Notes: generated from the sequence alone by a model not told the origin. A DNA stretch of 64,000 bases from RCIO01 sp040880025 (GCA_040880025.1 JBBDJD010000013.1:124001-188000); one strand, 5' to 3'; shown: positions 22,799 to 31,469, numbered from the stretch's first letter. A program made the numbers and translations.

Positions 22799-22977
22799 AC
22801 GCTTCGATGACACTGACGCTGGACGGGATGTTGCGCGCGCTCAGGGGCCGTGTACACAGTCTCGCGGAAGAGATCGTGCTCACAGGCCAGGCAGACACGC
22901 GCGAACAAGCGCGCGAAGCGGCCTCGCCTGAGACGGCACATTCGAGGACAGGCCGCGATGACCGCGCCAGCCGCTGA
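22795..22977 (+). CDS. Small hypothetical protein between GTA head closure and DUF3168 genes
   Basis: A 60-residue frame with an ATG overlapping the head-closure stop. It reads MNASMTLTLDGMLRALRGRVHSLAEEI and then a short polar, basic tail. It overlaps the DUF3168 gene by 20 bp. No family recognised. The overlap arrangement is the same as for the real genes on both sides, which favours coding, but the size and lack of homology leave doubt. It could be a short connector or regulator, or a neck accessory protein. Confidence 0.45.
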   Translation: MNASMTLTLDGMLRALRGRVHSLAEEIVLTGQADTREQAREAASPETAHSRTGRDDRASR

Positions 22978-23368
22978 GGTCCAGAAGGCGATCCACGCCG
23001 CCCTTTCCGGCGATGCAACGCTCGTTTCGCTTCTCGGCGACACGCATGTCTATGACCAAGCGCCGCCGGACGTCCCGTTCCCCTATGTCACTTTTGGCAG
23101 AACCAGCGTCTACGACTGGAGTACCGGGACCGAGAGCGGCACGGAGCAGCTCCTGACTCTGCATGTGTGGTCGAAGGGCAAGGGCAAGAAGGAAGCACTC
23201 GCACTGATGGACGCCATTTCCGCCACGCTGAATGATGCGGCGCTGGCGCTCGACGGACACCATCTCGTCAACCTCCGGCTCGAATTCTCCGAAGTGCTGT
23301 TCGACGAGGACCAGTCGGTTCATCACGGGTTGCTGCGCTTCCGCGCCGTGACCGAACCGTCGGTCTGA
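22958..23368 (+). CDS. DUF3168 tail completion protein (RcGTA g8-type)
   Basis: A 136-residue DUF3168-family protein with AEVQKAIHAALSGDATLVSLLG, VYDQAPPDVPFPYVTFGRTS, LLTLHVWSKGKGKKEALALMDAISATL and a C-terminal LRFRAVTEPSV. Family members are tail terminator proteins that end the tail tube at the neck. ATG 22958 gives the family N-terminus. A 51-bp gap precedes the major tail gene. Confidence 0.92.
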   Translation: MTAPAAEVQKAIHAALSGDATLVSLLGDTHVYDQAPPDVPFPYVTFGRTSVYDWSTGTESGTEQLLTLHVWSKGKGKKEALALMDAISATLNDAALALDGHHLVNLRLEFSEVLFDEDQSVHHGLLRFRAVTEPSV

Positions 23369-23420
23369 ACCACGCCGCGCTGGCGGCACACTTGATCTCA
23401 AATCACCACAGGAGGCCCGC

Positions 23421-23834
23421 GTGACAGCGCAGAAGGGCAAGGACATCCTCATCAAGCTGGACGAGGACGGGCTGGGCAGTTTTATCACCGTGGCGGGGCT
23501 TCGCACCAAGCGGCTGGCCTTCAACAGCGAAACAGTGGACGTGACCGACGCGGACTCGGCCGGCCGCTGGCGCGAGCTGCTGGCCGGCAGTGGTGTGCAG
23601 CGGGCATCGCTCGGCGGGTCGGGCATCTTCAAGGATGCAGCGTCTGACGCGCGGATGCGGACTGCATTTTTCGCCGGCGAGATACTGGACTGGCAACTCG
23701 TCATTCCGGATTTCGGCACTGTCGAAGGGCCGTTCCAGATCACCGCGCTGGAGTATTCCGGCAATCACGACGGTGAGGTCGCCTTCGAACTGGCTCTGGA
23801 ATCAGCCGGCGCCGTCAGCTTCGAGGCCGCGTGA
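23421..23834 (+). CDS. Phage major tail protein (TP901-1 family, RcGTA g9-type)
   Basis: A 137-residue tail tube subunit. It starts at a GTG with AGGAGG 8 nt upstream, the strongest ribosome-binding site in the cluster, suiting an abundant structural protein. Core: TAQKGKDILIKLDEDGLGSF, TVAGLRTKRLAFNSETVDVTDADSAGRWRELL (given in part), GIFKDAASDARMRTAFF and FQITALEYSGNHDGEVAFELALESAGAVSFE. It polymerises around the tape measure. The stop overlaps the next ATG. Confidence 0.93.
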   Translation: MTAQKGKDILIKLDEDGLGSFITVAGLRTKRLAFNSETVDVTDADSAGRWRELLAGSGVQRASLGGSGIFKDAASDARMRTAFFAGEILDWQLVIPDFGTVEGPFQITALEYSGNHDGEVAFELALESAGAVSFEAA

Positions 23835-24169
23835 TGGGCGCCAATTTGCGCAGGGGCGAGATTGCCGCCGTTCTGGACGGCCGCGAGCGGCGCTTGTGCC
23901 TGACGCTCGGCGCGCTCGCCGAACTGGAAGCGGCATTCGCGGCGGATGATCTGAACGCGCTGGTGGAGCGGTTCTCGGCAGGGCGGTTTTCCGCCGCCGA
24001 TATCGTCCGCATCGTCGGCGCCGGCCTGCGCGGCGCTGGCGACGATGTGAGCGACGATGAGGTGGGCCGTATGCATTGCGAAGGAGGCGCTGCCGGCTTT
24101 GCCCGGATCGTCGCCGAACTGCTCACCCAGACATTCGGCGGTGCGGCACAGGAGAAGTCCGGAACGTGA
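23834..24169 (+). CDS. GTA family protein DUF3356, tail assembly chaperone-like (RcGTA g10-type)
   Basis: A 111-residue member of the GTA_gp10 (DUF3356) family, which occupies the tail chaperone slot. It reads GEIAAVLDGRERRLCLTLGALAELEAAFAADDLNALVERF, given here as LDGRERRLCLTLGALAELE and DLNALVERFSAG, and ADIVRIVGAGLRGAGDDVSD. The ATG at 23834 overlaps the tail protein stop, and its own stop overlaps the GTG of the next gene. That overlap mirrors phage chaperone pairs made by frameshift. Confidence 0.9.
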   Translation: MGANLRRGEIAAVLDGRERRLCLTLGALAELEAAFAADDLNALVERFSAGRFSAADIVRIVGAGLRGAGDDVSDDEVGRMHCEGGAAGFARIVAELLTQTFGGAAQEKSGT

Positions 24170-24384
24170 TCCGGCCCGGCCGTTCAAAGCCTTTCCCCTG
24201 GGATGAGGCGATGGCGTTTGGCCTGGGCCGGTTGCGGCTGTCTCCGGCTGAATTCTGGTCGATGACGCCGCGCGAGCTGGCAGCGGCGATGTCGGCATAT
24301 GGCGCGCCGGTGTTTGCGCCGGGACGCGATGAATTGACAAGATTGATGGACCGTTTTCCTGACGGTACGAAGGGATCCGATTGA
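24166..24384 (+). CDS. rcc01693-family GTA protein, tail assembly chaperone
   Basis: A 72-residue protein reading RPGRSKPFPWDEAMAFGLGRLRLSPAEFWSMTPRELAAAM, given here as FPWDEAMAFGLGRLRLSP and FWSMTPRELAAAMSAYG. That is the signature of the rcc01693/DUF2376-type tail chaperones of GTAs. A GTG start overlaps the preceding stop by 4 bp, and a longer frame would lie inside the g10 gene. It likely keeps the tape measure soluble during tail assembly. Confidence 0.9.
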   Translation: MIRPGRSKPFPWDEAMAFGLGRLRLSPAEFWSMTPRELAAAMSAYGAPVFAPGRDELTRLMDRFPDGTKGSD

Positions 24385-24385
24385 G

Positions 24386-24934
24386 ATGGTCGAAAAAGCA
24401 ACGGTGAAAGTCGAGGCCGACACCAAGCCGTTCGAGGACGATCTGAAGCGTCTTCAGGGCCTCGCGGAAAGCTTCGGGTCACAGCTCACCGGTGCGCTGA
24501 AGACAGCTGCGATGAGCGGACGGTCGCTCGACGATGTGCTGCGCCGCATCGCGCTCAATCTCGCCGGAATGGCGCTGAGCAAGGGCCTGCAGCCGCTGCA
24601 GACGCTTGCCAGCTCGGTGTTTGGATCGCTCTTCGGCGGCGCATTCGCAAAGGGCGGCGTCGTGCCGTTCGCATCGGGCGGCGTGGTGTCGTCGCCGACC
24701 TATTTTCCCCTGGGAGGCAGGGCCGGGGTAATGGGAGAAGCGGGCGCGGAGGCAATCCTGCCCTTACAGCGCTCGGCCGATGGACGGCTCGGCGTTGCCG
24801 GCGGAGCCGGCGCCAAACCGGTCAATGTGGTGTTCAACGTTTCAACGCCCGACGCCGCTTCGTTCCGCAAGTCGGAGGCGCAGCTGACGGCGATGCTGGC
24901 GCGCGCCGTCGGGCGCGGTTCGCGAGGATTGTGA
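24386..24934 (+). CDS. GTA tail tape measure protein (RcGTA g11-type, short)
   Basis: A 182-residue tape measure. The N-terminal helix region (KVEADTKPFEDDLKRLQGLAESFGSQL) is followed by a glycine-rich hydrophobic segment (FGSLFGGAFAKGGVVPFASGGVVSS) and the GTA/phage end motif PLGGRAGVMGEAGAEAILPL with VNVVFNVSTPDAASFRKSEAQL. It is shorter than usual phage tape measures, which predicts a short tail, and slightly shorter than the RcGTA homologue. It starts two bases after the chaperone stop. Confidence 0.9.
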   Translation: MVEKATVKVEADTKPFEDDLKRLQGLAESFGSQLTGALKTAAMSGRSLDDVLRRIALNLAGMALSKGLQPLQTLASSVFGSLFGGAFAKGGVVPFASGGVVSSPTYFPLGGRAGVMGEAGAEAILPLQRSADGRLGVAGGAGAKPVNVVFNVSTPDAASFRKSEAQLTAMLARAVGRGSRGL

Positions 24935-24940
24935 CGGGCG

Positions 24941-25591
24941 ATGGCTGACCTTCAAAGCTTTCATGAAGTGCTGTTTCCGATCGCCATTTCCTTCGGCGCG
25001 ACTGGCGGGCCGGAACGCCGCATCGAGATCGTACGGATGACCTCGGGCGCCGAAAAACGCAATACGCGGTTTCAGGCCTCGCGGCGACGCTACGATGCCG
25101 GCACCGGCGTCCGCTCGCTGGAGGATCTGCACGCGTTGATCGCCTTCTTTGAAGCCAGGCGCGGCAGTCTGCACGGTTTCCGCTTTCGCGATCCGTTCGA
25201 CATGAGGTCGACTGCGCCGGGCGGGACCCCGACCGCGCTCGATCAGCCGATCGGCACCGGCGACGGATCGACCAGCGATTTCCAGTTGGTCAAGGTCTAC
25301 GGTTCGGGCGCCGATGCCTATTCACGCGCAATCGCCAAACCGGTTGAAGGTACTGTGCGCGTGGCGGTGGACGGCGTGGAGAAGGCGGAGGGAGCCGAAT
25401 TTTCCGTCGATGCGACGACGGGCACGGTCGCATTCGTGCCGGTCGAGACACCGGGCGCGGGTGCGTCCGTGACGGCCGGATATCAGTTCGATGTCCCGGT
25501 GCGCTTCGATTTGGAACATCTGTCGGTCAGCCTGACGGCATTCCAGGCCGGGCAGATCCCGACGATACCGCTGATCGAAATTCCGGTCTGA
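24941..25591 (+). CDS. DUF2460 distal tail protein (RcGTA g12-type)
   Basis: A 216-residue DUF2460/TIGR02217 protein, the distal tail ring (Dit-like) of GTAs. It reads SFHEVLFPIAISFGATGGPERR, SGAEKRNTRFQASRRRYDAGTG, FFEARRGSLHGFRFRDPFD and VPVRFDLEHLSVSLTAFQAGQIPTIPLIEI in part. It joins the tail tube to the baseplate hub. Length and order match RcGTA. Confidence 0.94.
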   Translation: MADLQSFHEVLFPIAISFGATGGPERRIEIVRMTSGAEKRNTRFQASRRRYDAGTGVRSLEDLHALIAFFEARRGSLHGFRFRDPFDMRSTAPGGTPTALDQPIGTGDGSTSDFQLVKVYGSGADAYSRAIAKPVEGTVRVAVDGVEKAEGAEFSVDATTGTVAFVPVETPGAGASVTAGYQFDVPVRFDLEHLSVSLTAFQAGQIPTIPLIEIPV

Positions 25592-25595
25592 TGCC

Positions 25596-26471
25596 ATGAC
25601 ATTCCAGGATCATCTCGACGGCACGGCCACGACGCTGTGTTATTGCTGGCGGCTGACCCGGCGCGATGGCACGGTGATGGGGTTCACCGATCACGACAGT
25701 CCGTTGACTGTTGACGCTACGCTGTTCGAGCCGGAGGCGGGGTTCACCGCCAGCGAAGCGCGGTCGGCGCTCGGGCCTGGCATCGACAGCGCCGAAGTGG
25801 ATGGGGCGCTCTCATCCGACAAGGTGAGCGAATCCGACATTGCCGACGGTCTCTACGATGGTGCGAGCGTCGAGACGCTGATCGTCAACTGGCGCGCGCC
25901 AACACAGTTTTCGACCCTCAAGCGCGAGACCGTTGCCAGGATAACGCGCCGCGACGGACAGTTCGTCGCGGAACTGGAAGGTCCGGGGCGCGCGCTCGAC
26001 TTCGTGCGCGGACGCACCATCCAGCGGCATTGTTCGGCCGAACTCGGCGATGCCCGCTGCAAGGTCAATCTGACGGCGGGTGCGTTCACCGGCAGTGGCG
26101 AAGTGGTTTCCCTGAGCGGATTGGACGCGGTCGTGGTGGCGGGGCTTGACGGCTTCGACCACGGCTGGTTCGCCAACGGCGTCCTGACCTGGACAAATGG
26201 AGAGCGAAGCGGCCAGACAGAGCGGGTCATCGATTTCCGGCACGAAGCGATCGGCACGATCCTTGTCATCTGGCCCGCTGTCTCGACCCAACCGCAGCCC
26301 GGAGACCAGTTTTCGGTCGTTGCCGGTTGCGACAAGAGTTTCGCCATCTGCAAGGCGAAGTTCTCCAACAGCCTGAACTTCCGCGGCTTCCCGCACCTGC
26401 CCGGCAACGATTCCGCCTACGCTTACGTCACCGCGGATGGCGAATTCGACGGCGGGCCGCTGGTTCCATGA
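25596..26471 (+). CDS. DUF2163 baseplate hub protein (RcGTA g13-type)
   Basis: A 291-residue TIGR02218/DUF2163 protein. It shows LCYCWRLTRRDGTVMGFTDHDSPL, GFTASEARSALGPGIDSAEVDGAL (in part), RGRTIQRHCSAELGDARCKVNL and the C-terminal GCDKSFAICKAKFSNSLNFRGFPHLPGND with conserved cysteines (given in part). In RcGTA this hub protein binds an iron-sulfur cluster, and the C-terminal cysteines here are in the corresponding place. It overlaps the peptidase gene by 4 bp. Confidence 0.94.
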   Translation: MTFQDHLDGTATTLCYCWRLTRRDGTVMGFTDHDSPLTVDATLFEPEAGFTASEARSALGPGIDSAEVDGALSSDKVSESDIADGLYDGASVETLIVNWRAPTQFSTLKRETVARITRRDGQFVAELEGPGRALDFVRGRTIQRHCSAELGDARCKVNLTAGAFTGSGEVVSLSGLDAVVVAGLDGFDHGWFANGVLTWTNGERSGQTERVIDFRHEAIGTILVIWPAVSTQPQPGDQFSVVAGCDKSFAICKAKFSNSLNFRGFPHLPGNDSAYAYVTADGEFDGGPLVP

Positions 26472-26947
26472 CCGGCAGCGAGGCACGCTCTATTGCCGAT
26501 CCGGAACGCGTGATCGCTGAAGCGCTGCGCTGGGTCGGGACGCCGTACCGTCATCAGGGATCGAGACAGGGTGTAGGGTGCGACTGCCTCGGCCTGGTCC
26601 GTGGCGTATGGCGGGCTCTTGTGGGAGCGGAGCCTGAAGCCATCGGACCCTATGCGCCCGACTGGGCGGAGGCGGCGGGCGACGACCCGCTGATCAATGC
26701 CGCGCGGCGACATCTCGTTGAAGCTGCAGACGGGACGCCACGGCCCGGACTGGTGCTGCTCTTTCGCTGGCGGCCGCATATGGCGGCCAAACACGCCGGC
26801 ATCGCACTCAATGGCGAACGCTTCATACACGCCTATCAGGGGCACGCGGTGACAGTGTCGCCGCTCGTTCCGCAATGGCGACGGCGCATCGCGGGCGTAT
26901 TCGCCTTTCCCGCGTCTGCAATTTCCTTCAATCATACGGACAGCTAG
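26468..26947 (+). CDS. NlpC/P60 peptidoglycan hydrolase of the GTA tail (RcGTA g14-type)
   Basis: A 159-residue NlpC/P60 cysteine peptidase (TIGR02219-like). The catalytic cysteine is C40 in GCDCLGLVRGVW and the histidine is H109 in KHAGIAL; RWVGTPYRHQG lies just before. In RcGTA this peptidase is in the baseplate and helps the particle cross the recipient cell wall. ATG 26468 overlaps the hub gene stop; the upstream in-frame extension lies inside the hub gene. It sits 3 bp before the large baseplate gene. Confidence 0.93.
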   Translation: MTGSEARSIADPERVIAEALRWVGTPYRHQGSRQGVGCDCLGLVRGVWRALVGAEPEAIGPYAPDWAEAAGDDPLINAARRHLVEAADGTPRPGLVLLFRWRPHMAAKHAGIALNGERFIHAYQGHAVTVSPLVPQWRRRIAGVFAFPASAISFNHTDS

Positions 26948-26950
26948 CCG

Positions 26951-29900
26951 ATGGCGACCATCCTGCTGCAAGCCGTCGGCGGACTGATCGGCGGCGCGCT
27001 GGGCGCGACCGGCGCGGCGATCGGCACAGCGGCAGGGGCGCTGGCCGGCTATGCCATCGACCGCGCGCTGATCAACAGCACAAGGCATATCGAGGGACCG
27101 CGCCTTGCGGGTGCGCGACCCTACACGGCGGAGGAGGGCGCTTCCCTGCCGCGCATCTATGGCACCATCCGTGTCGGCGGCACGATGATCTGGGCGACCC
27201 GGTTCGAGGAAGACAGCCGCACCGAACGCCAGGGCGCCAAGGGCGGCCCACGCACAACCACCTATTCCTATTACGCCAACGTCGCCTTTGCGCTCTCGGA
27301 AGGCGAGATACGCGGCGTGCGGCGGGTCTGGGCCGACGGGCAGGAGCTGGACCTGTCGATGGTGGAAATGCGGCTCTATCGCGGCGACGAGGCGCAGCCT
27401 GCCGATCCGTTGATCGAGGCCAAGCAGGGGACCGGCAATACGCCCGCCTATCGCGGTACGGCCTATGTGGTGTTCGACCGGTTTCCGCTCGACGCTTACG
27501 GCAACCGCATTCCGCAATTCCAGTTCGAGGTCATGCGGCCAGCGGGCGGGCTCAACGAACGCATCAAGGCGATAACGCTTATCCCCGGCTCGACAGAGTA
27601 TGGGCTGTCGCCGTTGCCGGTGACCCGCACGCTGTCGCCCGGCGAGGTCGTGGCGGAAAACCGCAACGTGCTGCACGCCTCGACCGACATCGTCGCCGCG
27701 CTCGACGAACTGCAGGCACTGTGCCCTAGCCTAGAACATGTCGCGCTGGTGGTGACATGGTTCGGTGACGATCTCCGTGCCGGCCAGTGCACCGTCCGGC
27801 CCAAGGTCACCCAGACCAATCCCGAAGGGCTGTCGCAGCCATGGCTCGTCTCGGGTCTGGACCGGATGAGTGCACTCCCGGTCTCGCAACATGACGGCGG
27901 CGCGGCGTTTGGCGGCACACCGACCGACAGGAGCGTGTTGGACGCCATCGCCGAGATCAAGGCGCGCGGCATAGCGGTCACGCTCTATCCCTTCGTCATG
28001 ATGGACGTGCCGACCGGCAACGCGCTGCCCGATCCCTATACGGGCGGCAGCGGCCAACCGACTTATCCCTGGCGCGGGCGCATCACCTGCGAGCCGGCGC
28101 CGGGCGAAGCGGGAACGGTGGACAAGACCGCCAGCGCCCGGGCCCAGGTCGATGCCTTTTGCGGCGACGCGGAGCCGGAGGATTTCGTCGCTGCTGGCGA
28201 CACGATCGTCTTTTCCGGAGATGGCGGCGACTGGGGCTACCGGCGGCTGGTTCTGCATTATGCGAAGCTGGCGGAAGAGGCCGGCGGCGTTGACGCTTTC
28301 CTGATCGGCTCGGAGTTGCGCGGGCTCACCGCGCTGCGCGACGGCACGAGCGCGTTTCCGTTTGTCGAATGTCTCTGCGACCTTGCCGGGGAGGCGCGCA
28401 GCATTCTGGGCAGCGCGACCAAGATCACCTATGGCGCCGACTGGACCGAATATTTCGGCCATCAGCCGGCCGACGGCAGTGGCGACCTCTTCTTCCATCT
28501 CGACCCGCTGTGGTCGCATCCCGATATCGATGCTGTCGGCATCGACTGCTACATGCCACTGGCCGACTGGCGCGATGAGGACCATTCCGGCGGCAATCCG
28601 GACGGCTACGCCGGACCCTATGATTCGCAAAAGATCCGGGAGGCGATCGCCGGCGGCGAAGGCTTCGACTGGTATTACGCCTCGGATGCCGACCGTCTGT
28701 CGCGAACCCGCACGCCGATAACCGACGGCACGTACGGCAAGCCGTGGGTATTCCGCTACAAGGACCTAGTCCGCTGGTGGGACAACCAGCATTACAATCG
28801 ACCGGGCGGCGTGGAATCCAGCAATCCGACCGGGTGGGCGCCACGGGTGAAGCCAATCTGGCTCACGGAACTTGGATGCCCCGCCGTGGACAAGGGCCCC
28901 AACCAGCCCAACGTGTTTCCCGACCCGAAATCGGCCGAAAGCGCTTCACCCTATTTTTCCAACGGCGCGCGCTCCGACGTTGCGCCGCAGAGCCTGATCC
29001 GCGCACATCTCGACCGCTGGGATGGCCAGGCGGCGGATTTCGACGGCAACCAGAACCCGATGTCGGATGTCTATGGCGAACGCATGCTGGATGCGTCGCG
29101 CATCTATCTGTGGGCGTGGGATGCGAGGCCCTTTCCTGCATTTCCGCTGCGTAACGACCTGTGGTCAGACGGCGACAACTGGCTTCTGGGCCATTGGCTC
29201 AACGGGAGGCTGAACGGAATCACCGTCGCGGACCTGGTATCCTGGATCGTCCAGGACTTCGGAGCTGGCTCGGTCGAAGTCCGAAACGTCGGTGGCGCAA
29301 TTTCAGGTTACATCGTGCCTGACCCGACCAGCGCGCGCCGCGCGCTCGAACCCCTGATTGATCTCTTCGGCCTGTCGTTCCGGTCGGCGAAGGGCAGTTT
29401 TCTGGTCAGTGGCGAAGATGCACGGGAATCGGCAGTTGCCGCGATCGACGATTTCGTCGTCGACGAAGCAGGCACTGTCCTGACCAGGGTCCGCCAGCCG
29501 GATCATGAATTTCACGCCGAATCCGTGTTGGCCTTCGCCGACCCCCTCAACGAATATCAGACGGCGAGCGCGCGGCGGCTGCATCCAGACGCGCCCCATG
29601 ACGGGCAGGACTATCAGGGTTTTCCGGGCGCGATGGACCCGGCGCAGGCTGAAAGCCTGTTGGCGGACCGTACACGCCGCCGCTGGCTGGGGCGCGAGGA
29701 GGTGCGGTTTGCCCTGCCGCAGACGCGCATTGATGTCGGGCCGGGCGCGACCGTCCGCGTCGACGGCGGCGCGGGCGCGTCTGATTATCTGGTTACCGGC
29801 TGCGAGGCCGGTCTGACGCGTGAGATCAGTGCGCGAAGACTTCGCCCGGTTGCGCCGGCGCCCTGGCGGGCGAAGGTCACCGGACAGGCGCGGCAGAAGG

Positions 29901-30856
29901 TAACGCGCGCCGGGCCGCCGCTCGCCCTGTTTCTCGACCTGCCGCTGATGCCGGGAAACACCGAGCCGCGCAATGCGCTCAAGCTGGCGCTTCGGGCGAA
30001 GCCCTGGATCGCGCACGCAACTTACGTTTCGCCCGGCGACAGCGGTTTTGACCGGCGGGCAGTGGTGTCGAAGGAAGCGACTGTCGGGAGGCTCGAAGCG
30101 GCGCTGGCTCCCGGCTTCCAGGGGCGGTTCGATCGTGCGGGCATACTCGATGTGACGCTCTACAGCGGCGAACTGGCGAGCGTGGCCGATATCAATCTCT
30201 TCAATGGCTCCAACGCCGCCGCTGTTCAGGCCGGAAACGGCGAGTGGGAAATCCTGCAATTCGCGTCTGCCGAGGAGATCGCGCCATCGCAATGGCGGCT
30301 GACGCGGCTGTTGCGCGGACAGGAGGGCACCGGCGCGGCGATGGCGGCAGGTGCGGCGGTTGGCGCACATTTCGTTTTGCTCAACGACGCAGTGACGGCG
30401 GCCGGGATCGGCGAGGCCGAAGTGGGCCTGTCACTCAACTGGAAAGTCGGTCCCCTGGGCGCAGATTTTGCCGGGCCGGCCTTTGCCAGCGCGACGCTGG
30501 CAGGAGGAAACCGCGCGCGAGCGCCGCTCGCGCCAGTGCATCTCGATCTGTTGCGGCATCAGGACGGCGGCCGCCTGTTGTCCTGGGTGCGACGCAGCCG
30601 CGTCAGCGGAGACATATCGCTCTCGGGAAGCGTCCCCCTGGGCGAGGAGGCCGAATCCTACCTGGTTACCGTCGCTGAACCGGGTGGCGGGGCCGTCAGG
30701 TCGGAAACCGTCACGTTCCCCGAATGGCTCTATTCCACTGCCGCGATTGCCGCCGATTTCGGCGCAACGCCGGACGAACTCCAGATCACCATTCGCCAGA
30801 TCAGCGGCTCGGTCGGCCCGGGTGATCCGGCTGTGAGAGTCTTCCCGCTCGGCTGA
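26951..30856 (+). CDS. GTA baseplate megatron protein, TIM-barrel domain (RcGTA g15-type)
   Basis: A 1301-residue protein, close to the RcGTA gp15 length. A glycine-rich hydrophobic N-terminus (residues 1-50) precedes the hub domains. The GTA TIM-barrel domain (about 430-760) has FLIGSELRGLTALRDG, ITYGADWTEYF, GIDCYMPLADWRDEDH and KPIWLTELGCPAVDKGPNQPN (in part). The phage tail 3 domain follows (about 790-950), then C-terminal rcc01698-type domains ending with fibronectin-like sheets. It forms the tail tip and probably contacts receptor and cell wall. The 1301 codons contain no interruption, so the cluster is not obviously decayed. Confidence 0.95.
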   Translation: MATILLQAVGGLIGGALGATGAAIGTAAGALAGYAIDRALINSTRHIEGPRLAGARPYTAEEGASLPRIYGTIRVGGTMIWATRFEEDSRTERQGAKGGPRTTTYSYYANVAFALSEGEIRGVRRVWADGQELDLSMVEMRLYRGDEAQPADPLIEAKQGTGNTPAYRGTAYVVFDRFPLDAYGNRIPQFQFEVMRPAGGLNERIKAITLIPGSTEYGLSPLPVTRTLSPGEVVAENRNVLHASTDIVAALDELQALCPSLEHVALVVTWFGDDLRAGQCTVRPKVTQTNPEGLSQPWLVSGLDRMSALPVSQHDGGAAFGGTPTDRSVLDAIAEIKARGIAVTLYPFVMMDVPTGNALPDPYTGGSGQPTYPWRGRITCEPAPGEAGTVDKTASARAQVDAFCGDAEPEDFVAAGDTIVFSGDGGDWGYRRLVLHYAKLAEEAGGVDAFLIGSELRGLTALRDGTSAFPFVECLCDLAGEARSILGSATKITYGADWTEYFGHQPADGSGDLFFHLDPLWSHPDIDAVGIDCYMPLADWRDEDHSGGNPDGYAGPYDSQKIREAIAGGEGFDWYYASDADRLSRTRTPITDGTYGKPWVFRYKDLVRWWDNQHYNRPGGVESSNPTGWAPRVKPIWLTELGCPAVDKGPNQPNVFPDPKSAESASPYFSNGARSDVAPQSLIRAHLDRWDGQAADFDGNQNPMSDVYGERMLDASRIYLWAWDARPFPAFPLRNDLWSDGDNWLLGHWLNGRLNGITVADLVSWIVQDFGAGSVEVRNVGGAISGYIVPDPTSARRALEPLIDLFGLSFRSAKGSFLVSGEDARESAVAAIDDFVVDEAGTVLTRVRQPDHEFHAESVLAFADPLNEYQTASARRLHPDAPHDGQDYQGFPGAMDPAQAESLLADRTRRRWLGREEVRFALPQTRIDVGPGATVRVDGGAGASDYLVTGCEAGLTREISARRLRPVAPAPWRAKVTGQARQKVTRAGPPLALFLDLPLMPGNTEPRNALKLALRAKPWIAHATYVSPGDSGFDRRAVVSKEATVGRLEAALAPGFQGRFDRAGILDVTLYSGELASVADINLFNGSNAAAVQAGNGEWEILQFASAEEIAPSQWRLTRLLRGQEGTGAAMAAGAAVGAHFVLLNDAVTAAGIGEAEVGLSLNWKVGPLGADFAGPAFASATLAGGNRARAPLAPVHLDLLRHQDGGRLLSWVRRSRVSGDISLSGSVPLGEEAESYLVTVAEPGGGAVRSETVTFPEWLYSTAAIAADFGATPDELQITIRQISGSVGPGDPAVRVFPLG

Positions 30857-30887
30857 ATCCATCCTTCAACACAGAAAGGACATTCCA

Positions 30888-31094
30888 ATGGACAGCATTA
30901 AACCCTGGTACCTGTCGCGCACCATATGGGCGTCGGTCGTGACCGTCGGCAGCGCGGCGGCAACGATCTTCGGCATTCCCGTCGGCGGGCTCGACAACGC
31001 GGCGCTCACCGAATCCGTTCTGCAGGCAATTACCGCGATTTCGGGTATTGTCGCCATATTCGGCCGTGTTGGCGCGGTTACGCGGATCGGGTAG
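30888..31094 (+). CDS. Small two-helix membrane protein, holin-like
   Basis: A 68-residue protein, 31 bp after the megatron gene with a GAAAGGA ribosome-binding site. It reads MDSIKPWYLSRTIWASVVTV, then a loop FGIPVGGLDNAALTE and a second helix (AITAISGIVAIFGRVGAV). Short two-helix proteins at the end of phage late operons are commonly holins, and I recall similar sequences in alphaproteobacterial phages. In Rhodobacter capsulatus the GTA holin and endolysin are encoded elsewhere, so a local holin would be a difference. Function inferred. Confidence 0.6.
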   Translation: MDSIKPWYLSRTIWASVVTVGSAAATIFGIPVGGLDNAALTESVLQAITAISGIVAIFGRVGAVTRIG

Positions 31095-31166
31095 ACTGAA
31101 ACGCACTTCGCCGGGAGAGAGATTTGTTCATTTCACGTTCAGGCCCGATCCGATAAATATGCAGGC

Positions 31167-31469
31167 ATGAAAACGTACACCAAATGGCTGGCGGCCGCCT
31201 TGATTGCCGCAACCGTGCCTCTGGCACCGGCCAGCGCCGCCGGGATTTTCCCCGCAGCGCCGGCTGTGCCTGAGAACACGCTGTCGGTAATCCAGGTCCA
31301 GAGCAACTGCGCCGCCGTTGGCCAGCAGGTCGCGGCGCAGCAGGGCGGCACCCTCGCGAGTGTTCGGGCCGAAAACAGGGGCGGACAGACCGTCTGCGTC
31401 GGCGAAGTCATCATTCAGGGCAAGGATGGCGAGCGCGGCCGCAAGATTCCTTTCGAGGTGCCGCTATAG
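31167..31469 (+). CDS. feuN: Small periplasmic protein, FeuN-like candidate
   Basis: A 100-residue protein with a clear signal peptide (residues 1-25, KWLAAALIAATVPLAPASAAG with cleavage after ASA). The mature domain of about 75 residues has two cysteines (SNCAAVGQQVAAQQGG and QTVCVGEVII) and ends KIPFEVPL. It precedes genes for an OmpR-type regulator and a PhoQ-like kinase that match FeuP/FeuQ. In Sinorhizobium a small periplasmic inhibitor, FeuN, restrains FeuQ and is encoded beside feuPQ. The assignment rests mainly on size, export signal and position. Confidence 0.6.
   Translation: MKTYTKWLAAALIAATVPLAPASAAGIFPAAPAVPENTLSVIQVQSNCAAVGQQVAAQQGGTLASVRAENRGGQTVCVGEVIIQGKDGERGRKIPFEVPL

Noticed and set aside
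15316..31094. Active prophage
   Set aside because: No integrase, excisionase, repressor, replication gene or attachment repeats were seen; gene content and order match an RcGTA-type gene transfer agent.
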